From NCBI GenBank assembly GCA_963575645.1, contig OY754469.1:18060001-18124000 (forward strand): a stretch of 64,000 nucleotides of DNA, written 5' to 3'. The notes beneath the pieces are model-generated. The model had not been told where the DNA came from and searched no databases. It saw nothing but the letters and a program-made list of their open reading frames with translations. A program made the position numbers and the translations under genes. This DNA comes from Xanthostigma xanthostigma (taxonomy: Eukaryota; Arthropoda; Insecta; Raphidioptera; Raphidiidae). This document shows, in pieces, positions 1 through 10,464 of the stretch; the stretch's first letter is position 1, and each line of letters begins with the position of its first letter.

Positions 1-660
1 CTATTTTGTTTTAAATCTGCGTGAAATTATATTTACGATACAAAAATTTTGATTGGTTATGATTTTTTTACACACAAACGTCATAATAGAAAGCGATAAT
101 ATCATTTACGTATGGATTTATAACTACAATAATTGTCAGGTTTGTTTATATCAATCAACAATAATTATTTTACGTTTTCATATTTGCATTTGCATCGAAG
201 CCTTTGATTATTGAAACTGCAGCGAGTCACAGCTGCTTTATAATATAATTTTTAGTTCATTATTTATTCAACAACAAACGGGGAACAGATAACGTGATAT
301 TTATATCAACTAATAAATTGAAACAAGTGACATATTTTGTTGTGGTTGGAAACCATAATGTTTGCATGTGTCTACAATTTTGAATGATGGCAATCGTTGC
401 GTAAATGCATCGTTTACAGTAAATCATAGACTGCGACTGTTTCACGTGAGAACAAAATACATTTCATAATGTAACTTTTCAAGGGAACAGTTTGGTGTGA
501 TGGTCAGCATGAATCAAACAATCGTGAGTTCGAATCCAACCTCCGTACATATTTCAAGAGGTAAAAATTGCAAGGCCAATATCTTGAGATTAGCTGGTAT
601 TTCGAGTGTAAATAAATATACCACAATCATCAAATTTCAGAGGATGAGACACTTGGCGCT
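1..660. other. AT-rich stretch, nothing recognised
   Basis: No open frame here has recognisable protein character and no terminal repeat pairs were found. The only plus-strand frame, about 497-760, runs into the hairpin arm that follows and has no recognisable domain. Confidence 0.5.
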
Positions 661-667
661 ACGGTAC

Positions 668-882
668 TTTAAAAAAACTTTTAAAAAAATTGAACCTCCT
701 GCAAAAAGTGTCTCTAAAAAGCGTAAAAATCAAAGTTTTGAGGTCGGGATCAATTTTTAATATACCTAAGTACATACAACGTGATAGTAATTAAATTGGT
801 GTCTACCTCAAAACTTTGTAATTTTACGCTTTTTAGTGAGTCTTTTTTGAAGGAGGTTTAATTTAAGAAAAAAGTTTTTATT
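668..882. repeat. Inverted-repeat (foldback) element, ~85-bp arms
   Basis: The left arm at about 668-754 and the right arm at about 796-882 are imperfect reverse complements. Shared blocks include CTAAAAAGCGTAAAA and CAAAGTTTTGAGGT on the left with their complements on the right, and both arms hold a run matching AACCTCCT. The loop is about 40 bp. No clear target duplication was found, so the class is unknown. It is probably a small foldback or MITE. Confidence 0.6.
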
Positions 883-1275
883 TTAAATTTTAGTATCTAA
901 TGAGAAACCGAAGAGCAACGTTCACGCCGACAAATAAAACTTTTGCAATATTTCTTTGATTTTTGTTAATTCTCTAAAAAGATACTGCACCTATTTATAT
1001 GGGACCAACTTTGAGACATACTCTGTCGAATAGAAAAAGAATCATCGCAATCGGTTCACAGCCGGCGTAGATATCGACGGACAGACATGCGATACAAAAT
1101 AAATTAAAAATGCAATCGAGTAGACTATAGACACCTCCTTTTTTTGAAGTCGGATAAAAATATATAAAATACATCTTTCAAAACACGCCGATGCCAGGTG
1201 TCCCGACTGCTGACTTGCTAACTGTAGTATTAGATACACCTTAAATTCTAGCTTTTAAAAATAAAAACATTTTTT
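883..1275. other. Unassigned spacer
   Basis: No gene or repeat pair was recognised between the foldback and the first R1 repeat copy. A minus-strand frame at 1042-1239 has no domain features. Confidence 0.45.
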
Positions 1276-1836
1276 TACCATTCCAACCTACAAGTGGGGA
1301 ATGGTATTAGTTTAAATCAAAAATCACTCTTCAAAAACAATTTTTTGGAAAAAACTCTGTGCGTCTGTTTGTCAGTGAGCACGATACAGGTCAAAGATGA
1401 GCGGATTGAAACCAAATTTTGAGAGGATGTTTGGCATTCAAATAATATGAAAATCCCTTTTGTTTTTGGGGAAAATCGACGCATGCACAGAAGAGATACA
1501 TGCTATAACGTTTTTTTTTTATTTAATAATGATATACTTTTCAAAACGGCTTATTATTCTGTTTATTTTTTCAAGAAAGTTTCGGAAATATTTTGAAATA
1601 AAAAAAAATCAGCTGTTCTTTGTTTTGTAGATCTCTCAGAAATAAACTAGTTAAGCATGCTTTGATTAATTTTTACATGACGTAGAACATATTATGTAGG
1701 TAACCATGACAATGAATAGCAAATATCATATCGAATACTATAGCCATTATCAGAAATTTAATTTCTTTATTATTCTATATCAAATGTCAACATTTTGAAG
1801 TTTGAATGGTTCCGTCCGCTCAGTTGGCTGGAATTT
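1276..1836 (+). repeat. R1 dispersed repeat, copy A
   Basis: First copy of the commonest repeat family in this window. It opens with a palindromic block in which TACCATTCC faces GGAATGGTA around AACCTACAAGTGG. It then passes through the family landmarks: gatgagcggattgaaacc, a GCATGC-centred motif, the block gcatgctttgattaatttt, and the right end near GAATGGTTCCG...GGCTGGAATTTT. Both ends of the family carry ACCATTCCAAC or its complement, which acts as a terminal inverted repeat. No conserved protein frame is present, so it is probably non-autonomous. The superfamily is not determined. Confidence 0.75.
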
Positions 1837-2323
1837 TTATTTAGAGATGGCAATAGTAGTTTATCTATTTAGATTGTAATGCGTTATTTTATATGCGAAA
1901 TCGAAAATAAAAAAAGTGAATCCGCAGGTACAATGTAGTAAATTATGAAGTAACATGTATATTGTACATTATAATTTATATCGAATTTGTAATTTGCTTG
2001 ACTTCGGTGAGTACTATATAAATATGAGGGATCTATTGGTATGCCATGGTGACGTTTATTATAACAAGGGCGGAACGTGTCCATATACTAACAGAAGGTA
2101 TACAGAAGCAAGGAGCGTTCCTGCAAACTCGTCCCGATACAATAGTGTCTACTCAAAGTAAGATATATAACGTATATACTTATATACAGTGCGTTTGATT
2201 TCAATCAACACATTGACTTTACATGTTAAATTTCTCCATTTGAATAACATTGAATTCAAGTTATGGCTAGTTCCTACAGTGAAGTTCTTAAAATTTATTT
2301 ATAAATAAACTTTTCCAAAATAT
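1837..2323. other. Unassigned spacer
   Basis: No recognisable gene. Overlapping frames at 1884-2161 on the two strands are short and lack domain character. Confidence 0.4.
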
Positions 2324-2831
2324 TTTTGACGTGATAACGTCTTATAAATTGATGAAACACCGGCTGCATGCACGAAAAAGTGTAACGTTCCGAAAAAGTG
2401 TCCGTTCCGCCTGAGCGTGCAAGCGAGAGCGCGATATAAGCGATAGAGGCACGATCTGCCTAAGTATAGACTGCCACAGTTCGCTCGTATATATACCTAC
2501 TTACAGGGAGTGAAAAATCTACACCACCCGACCGTCCTTTTATTAAAACTGCGTGTATTTTGAAAACGGTTCATTATATTTAAAAACCGTTTCTACAGTT
2601 GGTTAGAACTCTGATTTTACTATTTAAATATGTAAAAATAAATGTTTGGCAACGTATACGTATAATGTGAAAAATAAAAAAAGTTATTTTTCAACACTTT
2701 ACGAGTATGGTGTGTATAGAAATACCTATAATAACTGTAATTGATTTCCTTAATAATTTTCAATGTTTCTTTATGATGTTATCACGTAAAACTATCGTCC
2801 GTAAACCGACTTTACAGACAACCAATTTTTT
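2324..2831 (+). repeat. R2 dispersed repeat, copy 1
   Basis: The ends match those of a second element at about 51044-51632. The left end begins TTTTGACGTGATAACG and continues into a block containing AAACACCGGCTGCATGCACG. The right end contains GTTATCACGTAAAACTATCG and a block ending near CAGACAACCAATTTT. The left sequence and the right GTTATCACGTAAAA are inverted relative to each other. The interiors of the two copies differ strongly, which fits a family of non-autonomous elements sharing only their ends. The class was not identified. Confidence 0.65.
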
Positions 2832-3379
2832 ATATTCATTTATAAGTATCATAATATCTGAAGAAGACCTTAATAATGGCCGAAACGTTATATTAAAAGT
2901 TAATAAAAGTCTGAAAAATAAAAAACTAGTGGATATGTTTATTTATACACAAACAAATTCCGACGTTCATAAATTATTAAACTATGATGAAGAACTTTAA
3001 ACTAGTCATTTCATCCGACTTTATCAAAGTGACTCGGTTATTATAAAAATATTTAAAAGTAGGTACACAATACAATACAAATTTATTGATGATTTATATT
3101 TTTTACAAAAAATATTGAACACGTTATCAAAAATACATAAAAAGACATATAGAAATAAAATATTGCCTTGTTCCTAAGTTGTACATCTGCGCCGACTCCG
3201 AACATTGGTCATCACACTGTAAAAACGGTGGAGGTGTCGTATTTAATAACTGCGCTTCCACCACATTATTTCTATATCAATATAATATTAAATTATTATT
3301 TTACGCTCTAGAACTGTAACGCATAAGTCAATTTGGTCAAATAACGATCCCGATAAATCTGGCAGCGCACAAAATTATA
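2832..3379. other. Unassigned spacer
   Basis: Contains a short plus-strand frame ending at 3000 that overlaps the R2 right end and has no domain similarity I recognise. Nothing else was identified. Confidence 0.4.
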
Positions 3380-3720
3380 GGCATGAGAATTAAGGGTTAA
3401 TTTAGTGCCCCGTTTTTAATTTCAGGCAAAACCTGTGGCTCTGCTAGCTTTAGAAAAAGTAAGCATCGCCATAAAGTCGAATTGTGAAAAGAATGGTATG
3501 AGATTTAAGGGCTTTTTAAGGGCTAATTTAGTGCCTTATTTTTAAATTTAGGGCTCTTGTTTTTTAGGCACAATCTTTTAATAACTTCTATACGGTGCTA
3601 GTACGGGCCACATATGGTGGAGGAGCGGGTCTACCTACCAGCGCCACGATGAAGAAATATGTTAAAGATTGCATGAGATTTAAAGACTATTTAAAGGCTT
3701 ATTTAATAATAGCCTATGTC
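3380..3720 (+). repeat. Three degenerate direct repeats
   Basis: A block of the form TGAGATTTAAGGG...GGCTAATTTAGTGCC recurs in the same orientation at about 3383-3424, 3500-3547 and 3674-3715, with increasing divergence. This is a decayed local tandem or direct duplication. Its origin is not known. Confidence 0.5.
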
Positions 3721-3800
3721 CATTCTGAAGTCCATTCTAAATAAGTTTTGAAGATTACCTCCTACATTTAAACTTACAAACTTTACCTTTTTATATAATA

Positions 3801-4214
3801 TAGCGGTCCGTCCCGGATAGATATAATTCTGCAAAATGTATTTCGTTTGTGGCCTGGCGTCTGAACTGGTAGCTTTGAGAAAATTGCAAGTTCAAACAGA
3901 TGTCGCTATTGGGTACTAAAATAAGTTTGTTTGTTTGCTTCTGAACTAATATTAGTTCAGAATTAAACAAACAAAACTGATTTCTGACAGATTTTATTCA
4001 ACACTATTTAGCTTTGAGTAAATTCTATCAGATGTCGTTACGTGATACTAAAATAGGTTTTTTAAGAAAAAACCGTAATTTTGTACAAAATATTTATTAA
4101 AACCTATCCTATAGCGTAAGTTGCACCAAGCAAGACACATTTACAAAATTTCATTAAAATCTATTCAGTGTTTTCGGAGATTAGCGCGACCAAAATTGTG
4201 ACACGGAAATTTTA
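3801..4214 (+). repeat. D1 dispersed repeat, copy 1
   Basis: Begins TAGCGGTCCGTCCCGG and ends with a block like TTCGGAGATTAGCGCG followed by GTGACACGGAAATTTTATATA. The same start and end logic recurs at 14866-15360 and 36408-37025. The pattern, with a 3' phrase resembling 'cggt..agt.gtttcggag' and a short repeat tail, resembles the 3' ends of RTE-type LINEs or Helitron-like elements in other insects. I cannot decide between them. A mariner derivative is inserted directly at its 3' TATA tail. Confidence 0.5.
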
Positions 4215-4220
4215 TATATA

Positions 4221-4864
4221 CAGCGTGTCCTTTACAAATAGAATTTTTTTAATGAATTATTATTGGAGCAAAAAATTTTTTTCTGTGGGAAAGTTTTGCT
4301 TCGTCCAAAACCTCTAAAACACCAAAGAACATTTTTTTCGGTCTAAAGTTATCCAAGGGAAATCAAAAAGTTTTATTTTACTAAAAATAAAAATTATCTG
4401 TGATATTAAAGATTTTCGCAAAATTAGTTACATAATCAAATTTAATTAAAAATAATAACATAACTAACTTCTAAGTAATTATTTATTCAGAATTATAAAG
4501 CAGAATTCAACGAATCAACATGTTCTCCATCTCTCTCCATACAAAGAACAGTTCTCCTTCCAAAATCCGTCACTGAATTTCGAATCATTGAAGCGGGAAT
4601 TTGAGGAATTTTTCGGTGATAATACGTGCTATTCTTTTGTTTTCCAAGCCTACTAAGAGCGACAATCTTAAATATCACAGATAATTTTTATTTTCGGTAA
4701 AATAAAACGTTTTGATTTCCCTCGTACAACTTTAGGCCGGAAAAAATGTTCTTTAGTGTTTTAGAGGTTTTGGACAAAGCAGAACTTTTCCACAGAAAAA
4801 AATTTTTGTTCCAGTAATTAATAAAAAAAAAATCCATTTGTAAAGAACTTTCAAGGACACGCTG
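4221..4864 (-). mobile_element. Long-TIR Tc1/mariner-like non-autonomous element (644 bp)
   Basis: Left end CAGCGTGTCCTTTACAAAT and right end complementary to it, each flanked by TATA (4217-4220 and 4865-4868), consistent with a TA target duplication. The arms are about 190 bp each (4221-4415 and 4672-4864), unusually long for mariner-type elements. The centre holds a minus-strand coding remnant, annotated separately, that resembles the C-terminus of an IS630/Tc1/mariner transposase. The likely origin is an internally deleted copy of an autonomous element. Confidence 0.8.
4493..4678 (-). pseudogene. Transposase C-terminal remnant (Tc1/mariner-type)
   Basis: The minus-strand frame of 61 residues contains IPASMIRNSV followed by DFGRRTVLCMERDGEHVD and a stop. 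This matches the usual tail of insect mariner-like transposases, which have an Ile-Pro-x-x-Met/Val-I-x-x-S-V helix, an Arg-rich turn, a Cys and a final (D/G)GEH(V/F)(D/E). The DDE catalytic core and the DNA-binding N-terminus are missing, so the product cannot be functional. Its place inside matched TIRs says it is what remains after an internal deletion. Confidence 0.6.
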
Positions 4865-4868
4865 TATA

Positions 4869-5592
4869 TACAATTTTCAATTAAGAATTGTACAAAAAAT
4901 TAAAAAAACGCAAAATAAAAAAAAATAGTAATAAAACAAAAACCTGACTGCGTCTAACGCGTAAAAGTACAAAACAAACTTCCAATATGAAAAGTAGTTG
5001 TCATATAAACACTCCTTCAACATAAAATCTGCATTAAAAATACAACACGATAAGCGCCTATGTCGCAAAACCTTTGAAACACATGGTATAATTCATATGC
5101 TGTCGCCGGTATAGGAGGATCGAAGGACCGTGTGTGTACGTCAGGTGTGACGTCTAGCCGACGACGCTGCTATTCTAGATAAAGGTGACGTTATCGATGC
5201 TTATCCTACACTTCCTCTACACTACACGACGTCTTGCCACTTATGTGCATGCATATTACATTTATACCCTGACGCTTGTATTTTTATACATATTCCCTAT
5301 GTATCCAAAGACGCTTCAATATTGTCGTTTTTGTTTTGTATATACCTACTGTGACCAAAAAATGTTCCATGTAGAGTATGTTCACCAAAAGTGGTTACTG
5401 TAAATAAATCGTGAATCCCACTAGATATAAAAAAGTTAAAATAGTTTTTTGTCCAACTCGAGATTTATTATCCGAAACTGCTGAGATTTATTTGTTTGTA
5501 CTTCAAACTCAACCGCAAGTGTACACTGTACATGCATTTTTTTTTCAAATGACAACATATATTTTTTTACATTTTCTAAATCTTCATTTTTA
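4869..5592. other. Unassigned spacer
   Basis: No repeat pairs or protein-like frames were recognised. The small plus-strand frames at 5185-5593 are hydrophobic and low complexity. Confidence 0.4.
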
Positions 5593-6212
5593 GGCGCGAA
5601 TAGCGTAAGCTAAAGCGCCTATATGTACTCGCTTTGTCTGTACGTCTGTGAATCTGTGAATCTGTACGTCCCACTTTTTTGTGTCACGCGTACAGCCCGA
5701 ACGCTTTAACCGATTTTAAAAAACTTTTTTTTGATCGATTCGTCTCCGGGTAACTTAGATCCTAACGTCGCCCGATTTTTTAATTTTGGCCCCAGAGGGG
5801 AGAAATTTAGGAAAAACGAAGTTTTTTGCTTATAGCTCGCTCATTTTAAATCCGATCGGCTCGAAACCTGTCTTAAACGAAAGAGGAGAAAATTTTACAT
5901 AAGTTTCGTACAACAGAAAATGCCCAAACAGTTTTTTTATACACATTTATATAGAAATAAATTCAATTTGATATAACCGATGGCAAACATCTTTCGGTTA
6001 TCTCTCTCTGTTGCACGGTTTAACATGGCAATTTAAAAATTGCGTATGTTCTGTCTTCAAATAAAATTGGTCGATAATATTATTTATTACAATAATGAAA
6101 TTAAAAGATAGCATTTGTTCAAAAACGGATGCCGTTTCGAAATGCAACGCCTTCTGAGTTAACAATTTGAATAACTAATTATTAGAACATAGGTAATACC
6201 TACTTTGACAGA
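5593..6212 (+). repeat. R3 dispersed repeat, copy 1
   Basis: Starts with a small hairpin (AGGCGC...GCGCCT at 5593-5621), then a CTGTACGTCTGTGAATCTG stretch and the block CTCGAAACCTGTCTTAAACG. It ends near GAGTTAACAATTTGAATAAC. The same order of blocks is found inverted at 22786-23255 and again in direct orientation at about 56000-56785. No coding capacity was seen. Confidence 0.65.
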
Positions 6213-6779
6213 TGCAAACGTCACTTTTGACATTTTTTACCATTTTGACACCACGGATGATCGGATTAAAACCAAATTTTGGGAGGATGTTTGATATGCA
6301 AATATGAAGTGGCCTATTGTTTTTGGGGAACATCGGCGCATGCGTAAAAGAATATATCTCTTATAATGTTGTTTTATATAATAATAATATAGTTTTTAAA
6401 ACGGTTTATTCTATTTTTAATAGAAATTTTTGTAAATTTTTTGGGGAAAATCGGCGCATGCGCAAGAGATAAATGCCGTCGTTGTTTTTTTTTAATAATA
6501 GCGGTGTACTTTTAATAATAGTTTTTTATTCTATTTTACAAGAAAGTTTTGTAAAATGTTTTTTTTTGAGGGAAAGTCGGCGCATGCGCAGAAGAAGTAT
6601 AAGTTATAAAGTTGTTTGTATATAAGAATGGTATACTTTTCATAACGGTTTTTTATTCGATCTATTTTTTCAAGAGTTTTGTATAATTTTTGGGAAAAAT
6701 CGGGGCATGCGCAAAAGAGATAGGTACATGCCATAGTTGTTTTTTATAGGAGAATTATAAAACGATATAATAAAAAAAA

Positions 6780-8460
6780 AACTTGGTGACTGATGATGAG
6801 ATACTGTTTCAATAATTTGAGATATTAAAATAATAGTTGGGTGACTAAATTAATAAGTGAGCGACTGAATTACTAAGTGACTGACTAGAATGCCTTCGGT
6901 AATTTTGAAGCAGATATCTTCAACCGATTGAAATGAAGATTTGTATACACATTTAGTTTGGATGACAATGCATGGTTAGCTGTGTGACGTCACTCTAAAT
7001 CCAATATGGCGGACTTCTAAATATGGCGGACTAATTTTATTATGCTTTCCTACAATATGGGTATCAAATGAAAAGGCTTGCTGAGAACAACTCGAAAAAT
7101 AAAGTGACGTCACTCTAAATTCAATATGGCGGACTTCTAAAGATGGCAGATTAAGTTTTTTATGCTTTCCTACAATATGGGTATCAAATGAAAGGGCTTA
7201 CTGAAACTAACTCAAAAAAAAAGTGACGTCACTCTAAATCAAATATGGCGGACTTCTAAAGATGGCGGACTAAGTTTTTTATGCTTTCCTGCAATATGGG
7301 TATCAAATGAAAGGGCTTACTGAAACTAACTCAAAAAATAAAGTGACGTCACTCTAAATCAAATATGGCGGACTCCTAAAGATGGCGGAATAATTTTATT
7401 ATGCTTTCCTACAATATGGGTATCAAATGAAAGAGCTTGCTGAGAATAACTCGAAAAATAAAGTGACGTCACTCTAAATCCAATATGGCGGACTTCTAAA
7501 GATGGCGGGCTAATTTTATTATGCTTTCCTACAATATGGGTATAAATGAAAGGACTTGCTGAGAATAACTCTAAAAAATTAAGTGACGTCAGTCTAAATC
7601 TAATATGGCGGACTTCTAAAGATGGCGGATTAAGTTTATTATGCTTTCCTACAATATGGGTATCAAATGAAAGGGCTTGCTGAGAATAACTCGAAAAATA
7701 AAGTGACGTCACTCTAAATTCAATATGGCGGACTTCTAAAGATGGCGGATTAAGTTTTTTATGCTTTCCTACAATATGGGTATCAAATGAAAGGGCTTAC
7801 TGAAACTAACTCAAAAAAAAAGTGACGTCACTCTAAATCAAATATGGCGGACTTCTAAAGATGGCGGACTAAGTTTTTTATGCTTTCCTACAATATGGGT
7901 ATCAAATGAAAGGGCTTACTGAAACTAACTCAAAAAATAAAGTGACGTCACTCTAAATCAAATATGGTGGACTTCTAAAGATGGCGGACTAATTTTATTA
8001 TGCTTTCCTACAATATGGGTATCAAATGAAAGAGCTTGCTGAGAATAACTCGAAAAATAAAGTGACGTCACTCTAAATCCAATATGGCGGACTTCTAAAG
8101 ATGGCGGGCTAATTTTATTATGCTTTCCTACAATATGGGTATAAATGAAAGGGCTTGCTGAGAATAACTCGAAAAATAAAGTGACGTCAGTCTAAATCTA
8201 ATATGGCGGACTTCTAAAGATGGCGGATTAAGTTTTTTATGCTTTCCTACAATATGGGTATCAAATAAAAGGGCTAACTGAAAACAACTCGAAATAAAAG
8301 TGACGTTACTCTAAATTCAATATGGCGGACTAAGTTTTTTATGCTTTCCTACAATATGGGTATCAAATGAAAGGGCTTGCTGAGAACAACTCGAAAAATA
8401 CAGTGACGTCATTCTAAATTCAATATGGCGGACTTCTAAAGATGGTGGACTTAGTTTTTT
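6780..8460 (+). repeat. Tandem array, ~120-bp unit, 13 units, higher-order period of 5 units
   Basis: The unit start GTGACGTCA recurs at 6984, 7104, 7223, 7343, 7463, 7583, 7703, 7822, 7942, 8062, 8181, 8300 and 8403, mostly 119-120 bp apart. The last step is short because one unit lacks about 17 bp. Each unit has GTGACGTCA, AATATGGCGGACTTCT, AAGATGGCGGA and CAATATGGGTATCAAATGA. Units 2-6 match units 7-11 in their private variants, so a 599-bp five-unit block was duplicated. Minus-strand frames across it are repeats of the same peptide and not a gene. 6780-6983 is a non-repeated lead-in. Confidence 0.9.
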
Positions 8461-8637
8461 ACCCCGGATTATTGTTTTTTTTAAAACTCCACATTTGCCC
8501 CTTCCCGTTTCACTGCGAGACAATTCGCATACCCCTTTATCGTTCACCCCGGAATTACAATTCGCATACCCGTTTATCGTTCACCCCGGAATTATTTTTT
8601 TAAAAACCCCACCTTTGCCCCATCGCGTTTCACTGCA
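8461..8637 (+). repeat. Small tandem duplication next to the array
   Basis: A ~38-bp block with AATTCGCATACCC(C/G)TTTATCG and CACCCCGGAATTA occurs twice back to back (about 8521-8595). It is bracketed by two copies of a CCCCGGATTATT...TTTGCCCC...GTTTCACTGC phrase. It is a local duplication at the array edge, unlike the array unit in sequence. Confidence 0.6.
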
Positions 8638-8875
8638 TATATGCTTTAACGTTGTTTTTATATAATAATTGGGTAGTTTTCATAACTGTTTATTTTTCTA
8701 TCTGTTTTTACAAGAAAGTTATGAATTTTTTTTTCTAAACTCATAATTTCAGAAATATTTAAAAAAAAAATCTGTTGTTCTTTTGTTCTGAAGATGTTAG
8801 TTAGGTAGTTCTTTGTTTAATTTTTGCATGACATAATAACATATTACATAGAGAACCATGAAATTATTAAAATTA

Positions 8876-9076
8876 TTTTTTTCTTTTCTGTGTTTCATTA
8901 TTTTCAACTGTTATTTTTTTCTTAGATTAAGTTAATTAAGTTATATTATTAAGCTCCAAGTGTCGTTAAATATATACACCGATTTTCAAACAAAACCCCG
9001 GGGTATATGCTGTAAAATTTCGCGCCTTGTAATTCTTGAATTACTTGGGCATATACTCCCACTGGTTCTATCTAAA
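8876..9076. other. Unassigned spacer
   Basis: Short AT-rich segment between the R1 copy and the hairpin element. No features were seen. Confidence 0.4.
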
Positions 9077-9171
9077 ATTCATATATAATTTTCATAAGAT
9101 TACATAAGAAAATATTCGAGAAAAACGTTACCAATTTATTAATTGAATACACACAATAATTATTACTAATA

Positions 9172-10464
9172 AAGGGTGTCTCAGTAAGAACTTGAATTTT
9201 AAAAATAAAAAAAAAATATATTTATTCAACATTTTATTTGCATTTTTTTCGACATATGCATGGAGGTAGTGATGACATTTACACATGAAACAAAATATCG
9301 GTTAAATGGCCACCGTTGCTCTGTTGGCAGGTATGCATTCTTTTGACGAAATTTTGCAGTAAGGGCTGCTGGATTTGACGAATTTGACGTGCAATTTCTT
9401 CTTTGAGTTCCTCAATTGTCTCAGGGTGGTTCGCATAGATCTTACTTTTCAAATAACCCCAGAGAAAATAGTCCAAACGAGTTAAATCGCAACTTCTTGG
9501 CGGCCAGTTTTGGTCTCCAAAACGAGAAATGACACGACCTGAAAACTTGGTTTGTAACAAAGTCATTGTTTCACGTGCGGTGTGACAGGTAGCGCCATCT
9601 TGTTGAAACCACATCTCATTTAAGTCAATTCCGTCTAATTCTTGCCAAAAAAAGTCTGTCAACATGGCCCGGTAACGATTACCGTCGACAGTCACGGCGG
9701 CACCTTCAACATTTTCAAAAAAGTACGGTCCAATTATCCCTCCTGTCCACATGGCACACCAAACTGTCACTTTTTGAGGATGTAACGGAAGCTCTTGAAT
9801 GACATGTGGGTTTTCATCTCCCCAGATCCGAGAATTCTGTTTGTTAACGAAGCCGTTGAGGTGGAAATGAGCCTCGTCACTAAAGATGATTTTGTTGTAA
9901 AATTCATCGTCAGTTTGCAGTTGCTCCAAGATCCAGTTGGTAAAGTTTCTGCGTTGTCTATGATCGTTAGGCTGCAGCTGTTGAGTCAGCTGGATTTTGT
10001 AAGCATGAAGGTGTAAATTTTTTCTCAAAATTCGTTGAAGAGTGCTGCGATGAAGGTTTAGTTCCTGGTAACGATGTCGAATGGAGGTGCTTGGTGGTGC
10101 TGCCACACTATCCCTCACAGATGCGATGTTTTCCGCCGATCTTTTGGGCCGATGACGGATAAGATCTTTTTCATCTTTCAATGAAAACGTTCGCTCAAAT
10201 TTTTTTATCAAATTTTCAATAGCAGGTCGCGACGGTCGATTATGCACGCCGAAATGATTACGTAACTTGCGAATCGTCACAGTAAAATTTTCACCATTTT
10301 TGTAATGGGTTTTCACTATAAACAAACGTTCTTCTAAGCTATAACGTACCATTTTCGTAAATGTCAATGTTTTAATTAAACAAACACCAAATATGGCTGA
10401 CTCAACAATTGACAGTCGAAAATGGCGCGCAATTCAAAATTCAAGTTCTTGCTGAGACACCCTT
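9172..10464 (-). mobile_element. Full-length Tc1/mariner DD41D transposon (1293 bp)
   Basis: The 29-bp TIRs at 9172-9200 and 10436-10464 begin AAGGGTGTCTCAG(T/C)AAGAA and differ at one base. TA lies on both sides (9170-9171 and 10465-10466), the normal target duplication for this superfamily. One transposase gene fills almost the whole interior on the minus strand. Matched TIRs, a clear duplication and an unbroken frame point to a young insertion. Confidence 0.93.
9279..10367 (-). CDS. DD41D mariner-type transposase, apparently intact
   Basis: A 362-residue frame without stops. It would excise and reinsert the surrounding element by DDE/RNase H-fold chemistry in the nucleus. Residues 6-60 form an N-terminal helical DNA-binding region that starts MVRYSLEERLFIVK, as in the DUF4817-type family. 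About 95-120 hold a second helix-turn-helix. Catalytic aspartates are visible at D164 (FSDEAHF), D257 (QQDGATCH) and D299 (LTRLDYFLWG), with 41 residues between the last two, so this is DD41D. Translation may start at Met6, because relatives usually begin MVRYS. Family members usually read CDLTPLDY, whereas this copy has Arg297, a single C-to-G change next to the third aspartate that could weaken activity. The C-terminus ends GGHL, as is typical. No intron is visible. Its neighbours are only its own TIRs and the split hairpin. Confidence 0.92.
   Translation of the reverse strand: MTFTKMVRYSLEERLFIVKTHYKNGENFTVTIRKLRNHFGVHNRPSRPAIENLIKKFERTFSLKDEKDLIRHRPKRSAENIASVRDSVAAPPSTSIRHRYQELNLHRSTLQRILRKNLHLHAYKIQLTQQLQPNDHRQRRNFTNWILEQLQTDDEFYNKIIFSDEAHFHLNGFVNKQNSRIWGDENPHVIQELPLHPQKVTVWCAMWTGGIIGPYFFENVEGAAVTVDGNRYRAMLTDFFWQELDGIDLNEMWFQQDGATCHTARETMTLLQTKFSGRVISRFGDQNWPPRSCDLTRLDYFLWGYLKSKIYANHPETIEELKEEIARQIRQIQQPLLQNFVKRMHTCQQSNGGHLTDILFHV

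Larger units (their letters stand above)
6243..8875 (+). repeat. R1 dispersed repeat, copy B, expanded by internal tandem duplications
   Basis: The left part (6243-6320) and the right part (8638-8875, ending around AACCATGAAAT) are R1 sequence. Between them lie about four partial R1 units of 118-126 bp, each carrying the GCGCATGCGC-type motif at 6336, 6454, 6580 and 6703, and then the 120-bp satellite array. The copy is about four times longer than others because of these expansions. Confidence 0.7.

Noticed and set aside
7359..7712. 117-residue minus-strand frame
   Set aside because: It is the 120-bp satellite read through three units and yields the same peptide three times. The frame is open only because the repeat has no stop in that phase.
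6984..8460. CRISPR-like array
   Set aside because: Units are 120 bp with no unique spacers, and the genome is clearly eukaryotic. It is a tandem satellite.
9795..10016. 73-residue plus-strand frame
   Set aside because: Antisense shadow of the DD41D transposase, with no independent signal.
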